A stretch of DNA of 13,711 nucleotides from RUG11867 sp964553435. GTDB lineage: Bacteria > Bacillota_I > Bacilli_A > RF39 > UBA660. Shown piece after piece: positions 1-6,626 of this stretch. The stretch is taken from the NCBI GenBank assembly GCA_964553435.1, contig CAZKKM010000044.1:1-13711 (forward strand), written 5' to 3'. Position numbers and translations under genes: made by a program. Positions within the stretch are counted from its first letter, which is position 1. Each line of letters starts with the position of its first letter. The notes under the pieces were generated by a model. It had not been told where the DNA came from and made no database searches. It saw only the letters and a list, made by a program, of their open reading frames with translations.

Positions 1-62
1 TACTAAATTGACAAACCTCAATTTAATTTCTATAAACATTATACACTAATTTTTGACATATT

Positions 63-90
63 AAAACCCGAAACATAAAAGTTCGAGTTT
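63..90 (-). terminator. Probable terminator behind tRNA-Arg
   Basis: Read on the minus strand, a 9-bp stem (AAACTCGAA paired with TTCGGGTTT, one U-G pair; plus-strand arms 82-90 and 64-72) with a 9-nt loop is followed by a short T run, 10 nt past the encoded CCA of the tRNA. The T run is short (TTTT then AA), so strength is uncertain. The remaining bases 1-62 hold AT-rich promoter-like words on both strands but no gene that I can support. Confidence 0.55.
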
Positions 91-100
91 CCTATCAATC

Positions 101-177
101 TGGTGCTCTCGGACGGATTCGAACCGTCTGCCTCTTCCTTCGGAGGGAAGCACTCTATCCAAGTGAGCTACGAGAGC
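101..177 (-). tRNA. tRNA-Arg (anticodon CCG), CCA encoded
   Basis: On the minus strand the cloverleaf is complete. The 7-bp acceptor stem is GCTCTCG/CGAGAGC. The D stem is GCTC/GAGT, and the anticodon stem CTTCC/GGAAG closes the loop CTCCGAA, giving anticodon CCG, which reads the Arg codon CGG. The T stem GACGG/CCGTC carries the usual TTCGAAT loop. The discriminator is A and the 3' CCA is encoded in the DNA. It begins 34 nt downstream of the stop of the preceding minus-strand gene. No promoter is well placed for its own transcription, so it is probably co-transcribed with that gene and released by processing. Confidence 0.95.
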
Positions 178-211
178 ATAATAGAAAAGAAAAATTATCT
201 TTTCAAATGTA

Positions 212-1054
212 TCATTTTCTATCGTCTTTTTGGTCTAATTTGTACTTTTTAGCTCTTTCACTGTTTGGGAAAATATGACTATATTGTCGTCTCGAGCGAG
301 CGAGACTCCTATCGAAAAAGTCCGATTCGAAAGCCTGAGGAGCAATGTCACATCGCAGATTATTCAATACTTGATCAGGCTCAATGTTTAAATTGTGACA
401 TTTTAGCAAGCTTAAAATAAAATCTTGATAACCCCATTCTTCTATTAGATTATATAGATCCATCTTCTTTGGCACTGGTTTGCAATGGGCATAATCTGCA
501 CTATAGATGGCTTTATTCCAAGATATTCCTGTATTTATTGGTTCAAAATTGCAATTAGTCTCTATGTATTTGCTAATGACAAGGCCGCACAAATATTTAT
601 ATACACTTTCGTTTTTTTCATCTACGATGATACTGGGACCTTCTTGTATAGGTGTTCCAAGATGGGATAAGAGCAATTTGATAGTCCCCAAAGTCGATGA
701 AGTTTTGGAATCGAAGACTTTAGTGAAGCGCACTTCCATGGTCATGCTTTGTTCGCGGTATTGGTCGGAAACGACGAGGATACTGAAATAATTCAAACAT
801 TGGCTGAAAAGATCGAACCATTCGTCACAATTAGCTAAGATCTCTTCGCTAGGGAGAACTGGTGGAATATGGACTTTTTCGAGTAAACCCTGTCCCCTTA
901 TTTCTCTTATGATCGAAGATGGACCTTCAATGTCGAGTGAGCCATCTTTGTAGCGGACTTCTACACTGGCTGGTTTATTGGGAGTTCGAAGTATCAGAGT
1001 ATCATTTTCTTCAAGGATTATTGCTTTTGTTCCATCGATATCTTCTATTTTCAT
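212..1054 (-). CDS. Hypothetical protein, 280 residues, cytosolic
   Basis: I do not recognise this protein. The open frame extends upstream to 1138, but the start at 1054 (MKIEDIDGTK) is preferred: AGAAAG lies about 10 nt upstream, an extended -10 (TGG TATAGT, 1077-1085) lies just before that, and the longer frame would begin inside a hairpin region that looks like the terminator of the previous gene. The product has no signal peptide or membrane segment. Its N-terminal third is rich in short beta-like stretches. The middle contains a hydrophobic run (CLNYFSILVVSD), and the C-terminal tail is strongly charged and basic (SRRQYSHIF...KKYKLDQKDDRK). It lies upstream of tRNA-Arg and is probably in the same transcript. 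No function can be assigned. Confidence 0.75.
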   Translation of the reverse strand: MKIEDIDGTKAIILEENDTLILRTPNKPASVEVRYKDGSLDIEGPSSIIREIRGQGLLEKVHIPPVLPSEEILANCDEWFDLFSQCLNYFSILVVSDQYREQSMTMEVRFTKVFDSKTSSTLGTIKLLLSHLGTPIQEGPSIIVDEKNESVYKYLCGLVISKYIETNCNFEPINTGISWNKAIYSADYAHCKPVPKKMDLYNLIEEWGYQDFILSLLKCHNLNIEPDQVLNNLRCDIAPQAFESDFFDRSLARSRRQYSHIFPNSERAKKYKLDQKDDRK

Positions 1055-1076
1055 GAAATCAGTTCTTTCTAAAAAT

Positions 1077-1085
1077 ACTATACCA
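1077..1085 (-). promoter_or_regulatory. Extended -10 element for the 280-residue gene
   Basis: On the minus strand TGG precedes TATAGT (-10 at 1077-1082). There is no good -35 at 17 nt, as is common for extended -10 promoters. Transcription would start near 1070 and give a leader of about 16 nt ending at the ATG at 1054. This supports the shorter start. Confidence 0.45.
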
Positions 1086-1093
1086 TATCGCAC

Positions 1094-1143
1094 AAAAAAA
1101 GAGAATATTTTTTTCTCTTTTTTCACTTTGTCATGCACAAAGT
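1094..1143 (-). terminator. Tandem hairpins, probable terminator of the DUF378 gene
   Basis: Two adjacent inverted repeats follow the DUF378 stop. The first is a 7-bp perfect stem (ACTTTGT/ACAAAGT, 1125-1131 and 1137-1143, 5-nt loop). The second is an 11-bp perfect but AT-rich stem (1095-1105 with 1113-1123, 7-nt loop) that runs into a T tract on the minus strand. The second is terminator-like although it has only two G-C pairs. It is nearly symmetric, so it could also act on plus-strand transcripts. Confidence 0.45.
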
Positions 1144-1176
1144 AATATCATATTAACAGTAATGAATTCGTCAAAA

Positions 1177-1374
1177 TTACTTTTCTTGATGCATAAACAA
1201 TAGACCTACATTTATAAGACCGGTAATTCCGACTAGGGAATAGATAAGTCTCGTAAGTACAGTCATTTCACCGAATAGGGCTGCGACCAGGTCGAACTCT
1301 AAGAGTCCTATAAATCCCCAGTTGAGAGCGCCTATGATGGTGAAAACTAATGCTATCTTCTGTAGTGTTTCCAT
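1177..1374 (-). CDS. DUF378 family small membrane protein
   Basis: The 65-residue product matches the DUF378 (YuzA-like) family in length and pattern. It starts METLQKIALVFTIIGALNWG, with the typical first hydrophobic helix (about 7-27) containing the GALNWG motif. A second hydrophobic helix (about 40-60, IYSLVGITGLINVGLLF) ends in a short charged tail. The cytoplasmic membrane is the expected location, and no biochemical role is established for the family. The ATG at 1374 has a good ribosome binding site (GAAAGGAAT) at normal spacing, and a TATAAT -10 lies upstream at 1420-1425. It is divergent from the UPF0316 gene and shares a 108-bp intergenic region with it. The family call is confident; the function is unknown. 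Confidence 0.85.
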   Translation of the reverse strand: METLQKIALVFTIIGALNWGFIGLLEFDLVAALFGEMTVLTRLIYSLVGITGLINVGLLFMHQEK

Positions 1375-1419
1375 ATCAATATTCCTTTCTTCCCTACTAG
1401 TATGAGTAGAAGAAGACGA

Positions 1420-1465
1420 ATTATACTAAACTTTTGACGAAATTATACGTTTAAATGATGATAAT
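1420..1465. promoter_or_regulatory. Divergent promoter region between the DUF378 and UPF0316 genes
   Basis: The minus strand has a TATAAT -10 at 1420-1425 without a clear -35, reading toward the DUF378 gene. The plus strand has TTGACG at 1434-1439 with imperfect -10 candidates at 1458-1463 or 1460-1465 (spacing 18 or 20), reading toward the UPF0316 gene. Only the minus-strand -10 is convincing. Confidence 0.4.
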
Positions 1466-1482
1466 AGTGCCAAAATAAGAAT

Positions 1483-1986
1483 ATGGAAACTTTAATGATA
1501 TGTCTGGAAGTGTTTTTTGGAAGATTGATCGATGTCTCGATAGGGTCTGTGAGAACGATATTATTAGTAAAGGGTAAAAATATCATCTCTACCATCTTGG
1601 CATTTGTAGAAATACTCATCTGGTTTTTTGTAGCAAGGCAGACCTTGACGAGTGATGAGACCAATATGTTGGTAGTATTATGTTATGCGGGTGGATATGC
1701 CTGTGGAACTTACGTCGGTGGCCTCATAAACAAATATTTTGTGCAGGGCAATCTCATGGCATTCGTCGTGACGAGTTTGGATAACCGCAATATGATAGAT
1801 GAGTTAAAATTTGCTGGATATGGTGTTAGTACGATAAGTATAGAAGATGAAAAGCTCATTTTGATGGTCGAGTTCAAGAAAAAGTATTTGAAAAAATTAA
1901 AAGAGGCCATTTCGGAAGTCGACGACAGGGCATTTATGGTCGTGAACGAATCTTTACATGTGGAAGGAGGATATTCTTTACATTGA
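1483..1986 (+). CDS. UPF0316 family membrane protein (DUF5698 + DUF2179)
   Basis: The 167-residue product resembles the UPF0316/YebE family of Bacilli. It has an N-terminal membrane region of about three helices (roughly 3-22, 36-53, 60-80) containing the family-typical RTILLVKG stretch at about 24-31. A soluble C-terminal half follows (VTSLDNRNMIDELKFAGYGVSTI and onward), ending with the conserved-looking GGY near the C-terminus. The family is of unknown function; the DUF2179 domain also occurs at the C-terminus of YitT-type membrane proteins. The ribosome binding site is poor for the ATG at 1483. An in-frame ATG at 1495 with a short GGA upstream is an equally plausible start and matches the usual family N-terminus. 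Its 3' end overlaps the convergent P-ATPase gene by 9 bp. Confidence 0.85.
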   Translation: METLMICLEVFFGRLIDVSIGSVRTILLVKGKNIISTILAFVEILIWFFVARQTLTSDETNMLVVLCYAGGYACGTYVGGLINKYFVQGNLMAFVVTSLDNRNMIDELKFAGYGVSTISIEDEKLILMVEFKKKYLKKLKEAISEVDDRAFMVVNESLHVEGGYSLH

Positions 1987-4557
1987 ATTTTTTGCATTTA
2001 ACTTTTTGAAAGCCCATTTTCTCACGATGTCAACAGGTAAGACCGTAAAGGAAAGAAGTAAAGTAATTGCAAATTCTGTAAAACTCAGGCCGTAAGTTCT
2101 AAATATGTCTCCCCCGCCGTAAAGGAGGATGATTTGAACGATCGTGATGATGAAAATGATGCATATAAATGGTTTATTTTTCGTTATATTGGCGAAAATG
2201 TTCAATCGTTTAGTACGCGCATTGAATGAATTGATGACACCTGAGAAAACGAAAAGTCCGAAAAATGCAGTCATCAGATAGGCATCGTCGACGGCCGACC
2301 TATAAAGTCCTTTGAGAAAAGGCATTTTTAAAAACAAGATGAGCAAAAGGGCGGTGTAAGCTCCCGTCACACAAATCGATGAATACATGTATTTGTCGAT
2401 AATTTGTTCGTCTTTTTTCAGTGGCTTTTCGTACATGTATTCTTCGAGAGGTGGCTCGAATGAGAATGCAAGTCCTGCGAAGGTGTCCATTATCATGTTG
2501 ATCCAAAGCATTTGCATGACTGTAATCGGAGTGTTTATGTTCAAGAATGGTCCCAAAATGCTCAGTGTCAGAGCACAGAGATTCATCGTAAGTTGAAAGA
2601 TGACGAATTTGCGAATACTTTTGAAAATCGTACGACCATAGAGTACGGCCTTACCTATCGATAGAAGATCGTTGTCGAGAATGACTATGTCGGCAGCTTC
2701 TTTGCTTACTTCACTGCCCGAACCCATAGCAAAACCGACGTCGGCACATTTGAGTGCTGGAGCATCGTTTACTCCATCTCCGGTCATACCGACGACTTCA
2801 CCCAAGGATTGACCAATTCTGACGAGCCGACTTTTGTCGGAAGGAAGGGCTCGAGCGATGATACGTATGCGATGATAGATTTCTCTTATTTCTTCGTCGG
2901 TCATTCGTCCAAGTTCTTCGCTCGTCAGAGTCAAATCATCGGTATTTTTGAGCAGTCCTATTTCTTTTGCAATGCTCACGGAGGTGTCGAGAGCATCGCC
3001 TGTTATCATGACGGGCTGAATATTTGCAGCGGTTATGAGTGAAATCGCCGTTTTGGCATTTTCTGAAACTTCATCTTTCAAAAGAACCAAACTGATGAAG
3101 ACGAGATCGTCACTGTCGAGACGTAGCTTGTCGGCAAGAAGAAGAACGCGATAACCGAGACGGGTGTATTTATGAAGTGCTTTCGATATTAGCTCAGTGT
3201 CAGCATATTCTCGTCTACCTTGTTCATTGTATATTTCTTTTATGCGTGGCATCAAAACTTCAGGAGCGCCTTTTAATAGTTCATGAATGTGACCGTCGTC
3301 GATGCTGACTGAAGAAAATTTTTGACTGCTGGAGAAAAATTTTTGTTCGATGATGCGAGCGGATACTTTTTTGTCTTTTGCGAAGTTCATAAGTGCTTTA
3401 TCGGTGATATTTCCGCCCAATATCGTGCCATCTTCGGCCAATTTGGCTTCGTTATTGAGTATCATGTTCGAGAAGATGAGGTGTCCAAGTCGAGGGAAGG
3501 CGACCAAATCTTCGCGAGAATTTATGATTTTTCCGTTGGCTAAGACGAGACCGACAACTTCCATTTTGCCTTTTGTGATCGTTCCGGTTTTGTCGGAGAA
3601 AAGTGTACTTATCGATCCAGCAGTTTCGATCCCGACCATGCGACGAACGAGAACGTTGTTTTTGACCATGCGTTTCATATTCGACGAAAGGACTAGAGCG
3701 ACCATCATCGGAAGACCTTCCGGGACACTTACGATTATTATGGTTACACCGAGTGTGAGTGCGTAGATGATGTGACCAAAAATGATGCGTGGAGTGGTAA
3801 GAGTCGCAATTATCATTTTCCAATCAAAGGAGTTGGCGATGAAGATGACGGAAAATAGATAAGAAATCATGACGAGAAAAGCTCCGATCGTACCTATTTT
3901 ACTTATCGTAGATGCCAATTTTCTCAAACGGATACGCAACGGACTATCGGGATTCTTATTCAAAAGTTCGAGAGCTATCTTTCCGTATTTGGTGTTAGTA
4001 CCGACGGCAGTAACTTCTATATATGCTCCCCCGTTTAAAACGACACTTCCTCGATAAACGGAATCCAAAACTTTTTTATTCACGTCAACGGCTTCACCTG
4101 TGAAGGAAGATTCATCCAACGACAGTGTCCCTTCGATGAGGATACCATCGGCCGGAATGAGGTCACCGGATGCAATCTTGACTATGTCGCCGACAACGAT
4201 CTCTTCCAAATCGATACTCGCGAGGAGGCCGTCACGAATGACATTACATTTGATACGCGATGATTCTTCTTGCATCTTTTCGAAAGCACGTTCACTGCCG
4301 TATTCGCTCAAAGTAGAGATGAGAGAAGCTAGTGTTATAGCTATGACGATACCCATAGTTTCGAACCAATCGAAATTGCGAAACAAAAAAACAGTTTTAA
4401 CTGCCAATACGATGAGGAGAATTTTGATTATCGGGTCTCCCAACGATTCGAGTAAGAGATGAAAAAACGTGTTCTTTTGATTGCCGGAGATGATGTTTTT
4501 GCCATTTTTAAGTTGGCTCATTTTTACTTCTTCACTGGTTAAACCGCGTTTGCCCAT
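1978..4557 (-). CDS. Calcium-type P-type ATPase (P-IIB-like)
   Basis: This 859-residue cation pump has the complete P-type core. The actuator loop is TGEA (153-156), the membrane PEGL motif 279-282, the phosphorylation site DKTGT at D322, the nucleotide-binding KGAP 429-432, the TGD loop 519-521, and the hinge TGDGVNDAP 592-600. The late membrane helices contain WINMIMDTFAGLAFSFEPP (685-703). The PEGL helix and the N/D pair in that later helix (N687, D691) match Ca2+-exporting P-IIB pumps (PMCA-like). The expected role is ATP-driven Ca2+ export from the cytoplasm. The start at 4557 keeps the family N-terminal motif GLTSEEV. Its ribosome binding site (AGGTG, 4565-4569) lies in the 3' arm of a hairpin. 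The actuator loop has Ala where TGES normally has Ser. It is downstream of the AAA+ gene and converges on the UPF0316 gene. Confidence 0.92.
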   Translation of the reverse strand: MGKRGLTSEEVKMSQLKNGKNIISGNQKNTFFHLLLESLGDPIIKILLIVLAVKTVFLFRNFDWFETMGIVIAITLASLISTLSEYGSERAFEKMQEESSRIKCNVIRDGLLASIDLEEIVVGDIVKIASGDLIPADGILIEGTLSLDESSFTGEAVDVNKKVLDSVYRGSVVLNGGAYIEVTAVGTNTKYGKIALELLNKNPDSPLRIRLRKLASTISKIGTIGAFLVMISYLFSVIFIANSFDWKMIIATLTTPRIIFGHIIYALTLGVTIIIVSVPEGLPMMVALVLSSNMKRMVKNNVLVRRMVGIETAGSISTLFSDKTGTITKGKMEVVGLVLANGKIINSREDLVAFPRLGHLIFSNMILNNEAKLAEDGTILGGNITDKALMNFAKDKKVSARIIEQKFFSSSQKFSSVSIDDGHIHELLKGAPEVLMPRIKEIYNEQGRREYADTELISKALHKYTRLGYRVLLLADKLRLDSDDLVFISLVLLKDEVSENAKTAISLITAANIQPVMITGDALDTSVSIAKEIGLLKNTDDLTLTSEELGRMTDEEIREIYHRIRIIARALPSDKSRLVRIGQSLGEVVGMTGDGVNDAPALKCADVGFAMGSGSEVSKEAADIVILDNDLLSIGKAVLYGRTIFKSIRKFVIFQLTMNLCALTLSILGPFLNINTPITVMQMLWINMIMDTFAGLAFSFEPPLEEYMYEKPLKKDEQIIDKYMYSSICVTGAYTALLLILFLKMPFLKGLYRSAVDDAYLMTAFFGLFVFSGVINSFNARTKRLNIFANITKNKPFICIIFIITIVQIILLYGGGDIFRTYGLSFTEFAITLLLSFTVLPVDIVRKWAFKKLNAKNSM

Positions 4558-4594
4558 AAAAAGTCACCTATCCAACTATATGCAGGATAGGTGA
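4558..4594 (-). terminator. Hairpin with T5: terminator or ribosome-binding-site switch before the P-ATPase
   Basis: A perfect 10-bp stem (4564-4573 with 4585-4594, 11-nt loop) begins 13 nt after the AAA+ stop codon. It is followed on the minus strand by C and five T residues that run directly into the P-ATPase ATG at 4557. As terminator, it would end the AAA+ transcript. Read as a leader structure, its 3' arm contains the AGGTG that serves the P-ATPase. Both roles are compatible with the sequence. Confidence 0.65.
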
Positions 4595-4607
4595 TTTTAT
4601 TACATCT

Positions 4608-5552
4608 TCAGTTTATCGCATCCAAATCCAGGTTCTCTTCACGAATCAAATCGAAGAAGTCGACCTTGAATTTCATTATAGCTTTTTCTTTTGCGTCCGG
4701 ATAGATATTTTTGGCATTTTTGATGGCTCTGTAGACATGAATCAATCTCGCTTCAGTTGCGTTTTCATAAAGTGCATAACTCAAAGCATTGGCAACGATA
4801 GTGAGACAAATGTCCGGATAACGACTTGCAACTTCGTATATTCGTTTGTATTCACTCGTCATGTCGACGATAAAGCTCATAATTCGTTCTTGAATGAAAG
4901 GCGTGTATGCCAGTTTGACTCCGGTTTGACTTTCGAGTTTGGGTAAAGTTCCCATGAGAATTTTGACGGTCGTTTGGGCATCTGCTTCGGCAATTTCGAT
5001 TTTTTGAAACCGGCGGTTGAAGGCACGATCGCGGAGAATGTAAGTTTCGTATTCTTCTGTCGTCGTCGCTCCTATCATCTTTATAGTTCCCCTATCCAAA
5101 GCTGGCTTTAGCATGTTTGCAAAGTCTACTCCACTGTTTTCAGTACGGTTGACGAGGAGATGAACTTCATCGATGAAGATGATGGTCTTATCTTTATTTT
5201 TGAGTTCGCGTATCAGAAGTTCGATGCGGTTGTCATCTTCGTTTTTGATACCGCCCATGAGACTAGTCATATTTATCTTGTATAGTTTCCAGTCCCGCAG
5301 GGCATCGGGAACCATGTTATTCTTTATTCGATAAGCCAGTCCTTCGACGATGGCCGTCTTTCCTATACCAGGTTTGCCGACCATCATCGCTCCCTTTTCG
5401 GGAGTCAAGAGAACGAGAATGATCTCTTTTATCTCTTCGTCACGAGCGATTGCCGGATCGGTGATGTATTCTTTAATAGTCAGATCTTCGCCATAGTTAT
5501 CCAATATGCTATAAGTTTTTTCTTCATTCAATTTAAAAGTTTCTTCTTGCAT
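4608..5552 (-). CDS. Stand-alone AAA+ ATPase, ClpA/ClpB D1-like
   Basis: This 314-residue protein carries one AAA+ module like the first ATPase domain of ClpA/ClpB. It has Walker A GKPGIGKT (59-66), Walker B TIIFIDE (123-129), a GATT sensor-1 segment (161-164), and arginine-finger-like RR at 180-181 in RAFNRRFQ. The small alpha-helical lid region follows, with RYPDI near 244-248. It has no Clp N-domain, no second AAA+ domain, no middle coiled coil and no ClpP-binding loop. The loop that is GxKYRG in Clp unfoldases is GGIKNEDDNR here, with no aromatic, so peptide threading is doubtful. The start at 5552 (MQEETFKLNE) has GAGG 9-12 nt upstream; the longer frame to 5582 does not. A weak TATACT -10 lies at 5573-5578. 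Its substrate is unknown. Confidence 0.8.
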   Translation of the reverse strand: MQEETFKLNEEKTYSILDNYGEDLTIKEYITDPAIARDEEIKEIILVLLTPEKGAMMVGKPGIGKTAIVEGLAYRIKNNMVPDALRDWKLYKINMTSLMGGIKNEDDNRIELLIRELKNKDKTIIFIDEVHLLVNRTENSGVDFANMLKPALDRGTIKMIGATTTEEYETYILRDRAFNRRFQKIEIAEADAQTTVKILMGTLPKLESQTGVKLAYTPFIQERIMSFIVDMTSEYKRIYEVASRYPDICLTIVANALSYALYENATEARLIHVYRAIKNAKNIYPDAKEKAIMKFKVDFFDLIREENLDLDAIN

Positions 5553-5627
5553 AGTATCGTCCTCACAGTAATAGTATAGCAAATAAAAGTCCGTTTAAAA
5601 AGTCTTTTTGCATGTGGATAATAATTA

Positions 5628-5656
5628 TTTACATTCGATTTATTGCATGTTATAAT
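5628..5656 (+). promoter_or_regulatory. Strong sigma-A-type promoter for the 299-residue gene
   Basis: TTTACA (5628-5633), 17-bp spacer, TATAAT (5651-5656) with TG at 5648-5649 making an extended -10. This is the best housekeeping promoter on the plus strand of the window. Its start site would fall near 5663, immediately before the AAAGGAAG ribosome binding site, giving a very short leader. Confidence 0.8.
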
Positions 5657-5680
5657 ACCCCCTAAAGGAAGTGATTTTCG

Positions 5681-6580
5681 GTGGGATCTATCGAAGAAAC
5701 TAAAAGCAAAAAAACAGAGTGTTTGAGAAATGGAGAGTTCAATAAGCCGAGTTTATCGAATGATTTTAAAAATCATCGATACGACGAAATATTTGCGTTT
5801 ATAGAAAGACTTCAAAAATATCCAAATGCAATCATTTTGAGTGTTTTGTGTGCGACTGCACAAAGGGCATATTTATCTCCCAATGCTAACGAGTTCTCTA
5901 TCGAACAATTGAAAGAAAAAATTGAACAGTCGGGAAGTGGTCCTGTCAATTTAGAAACTATGAATTATCAAGAGATCGTGGATTATGCGAACAAGCGAAT
6001 TGTGCAGATGTGTGAGAAGATTTTATGTAAATTGATGATGGTGCGTGCACCGAAGTCCGATACAGTCTTGGAACAAGAAATAAAGAGTGTTCTCGCTCCT
6101 TTGCAAAAACATCCTTCTGAGAAAGTGCGTTTACATTATTGTGCGAATGTCGATTATGAGCCATTTTTGAACGATGAGAATCGTCGTCTTCGCAAGGTTG
6201 CTAGAATACTAGATGATTTCTATCATAGATATTATTTTTTCAGCGAAAACGAAGTTAAATGCAATAATTTTTTGGCTGCCGCGATCATAACAGGAGCTAT
6301 CACGGTATTTGATGGCGATGTCAGATGTGAAAGACCCGACATGATGTATGCAAGCTTTTCGAGTTTACTTTTCGAAAAGGGAATTAATGTTCCAGAATTC
6401 GATGCCGATATATGCTACACCATCGATGACAACCGCATATTGGCCGATGTTTTGATGGGATATATCAAATCAGGAGAAATAGTTATGCATTCAGATATAT
6501 TACCTCCATATTTTAAAACAGTGTTGAAAATGAGTGAGCCTGACGGTAGGGGACCTATCAACATGGCTCCAAAGAATTAA
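5681..6580 (+). CDS. Hypothetical protein, 299 residues, GTG start
   Basis: I do not recognise this protein. It starts at GTG 5681, nine nt after AAAGGAAG, with a near-consensus promoter just upstream; no ATG is as well placed. The product is soluble by inspection, with a charged, probably disordered N-terminus (about 1-30). A helical segment around YDEIFAFIERLQKYPNAIILSVLCA follows (34-58), then NYQEIVDYANKRIVQMCEKILCKLMMV (95-121), a highly charged stretch with EKVRLHYC, and a mixed C-terminal half. It contains no recognisable catalytic motif; there are seven cysteines but no CxxC pair. It stands alone between a divergent AAA+ gene and a convergent PH-like gene and ends at a strong terminator. 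Coding is supported by promoter, ribosome binding site and terminator; function is unknown. Confidence 0.75.
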   Translation: MGSIEETKSKKTECLRNGEFNKPSLSNDFKNHRYDEIFAFIERLQKYPNAIILSVLCATAQRAYLSPNANEFSIEQLKEKIEQSGSGPVNLETMNYQEIVDYANKRIVQMCEKILCKLMMVRAPKSDTVLEQEIKSVLAPLQKHPSEKVRLHYCANVDYEPFLNDENRRLRKVARILDDFYHRYYFFSENEVKCNNFLAAAIITGAITVFDGDVRCERPDMMYASFSSLLFEKGINVPEFDADICYTIDDNRILADVLMGYIKSGEIVMHSDILPPYFKTVLKMSEPDGRGPINMAPKN

Positions 6581-6583
6581 AAG

Positions 6584-6621
6584 AAAAACCGCAATCTCGG
6601 ATAAACCGAATGCGGTTTTTT
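6584..6621. terminator. Bidirectional intrinsic terminator
   Basis: A 10-bp perfect stem (aaaaaccgca 6584-6593 with tgcggttttt 6611-6620) encloses a 17-nt loop that can form an inner TCGG/CCGA helix (6597-6600, 6606-6609). A and T tracts on the two sides give a U run on either strand. It sits exactly between two convergent genes and serves both. Confidence 0.9.
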
Positions 6622-6626
6622 AGTGT

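Noticed and set aside
8..36. Plus-strand TTGACA-17-TATAAA as a promoter antisense to tRNA-Arg
   Set aside because: The match is good, but no plus-strand gene follows for several hundred bases and AT-rich sequence often gives such words. It needs transcript data.
178..206. Minus-strand TTGAAA-17-TATTAT directly before tRNA-Arg as its promoter
   Set aside because: The -10 box (178-183) abuts the first tRNA base at 177, so transcription would begin inside the acceptor stem and no intact tRNA could form.
1367..1490. 10-bp inverted repeat GTTTCCATAT / ATATGGAAAC at the starts of the DUF378 and UPF0316 genes
   Set aside because: Both arms are mostly the start codons for Met-Glu-Thr in two divergent genes, so the similarity is most simply coincidence of coding.
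3350..3823. Open frames of 120-140 codons on both strands inside the P-ATPase gene
   Set aside because: They are shadows of the conserved ATPase frame, without ribosome binding sites or recognisable protein features.
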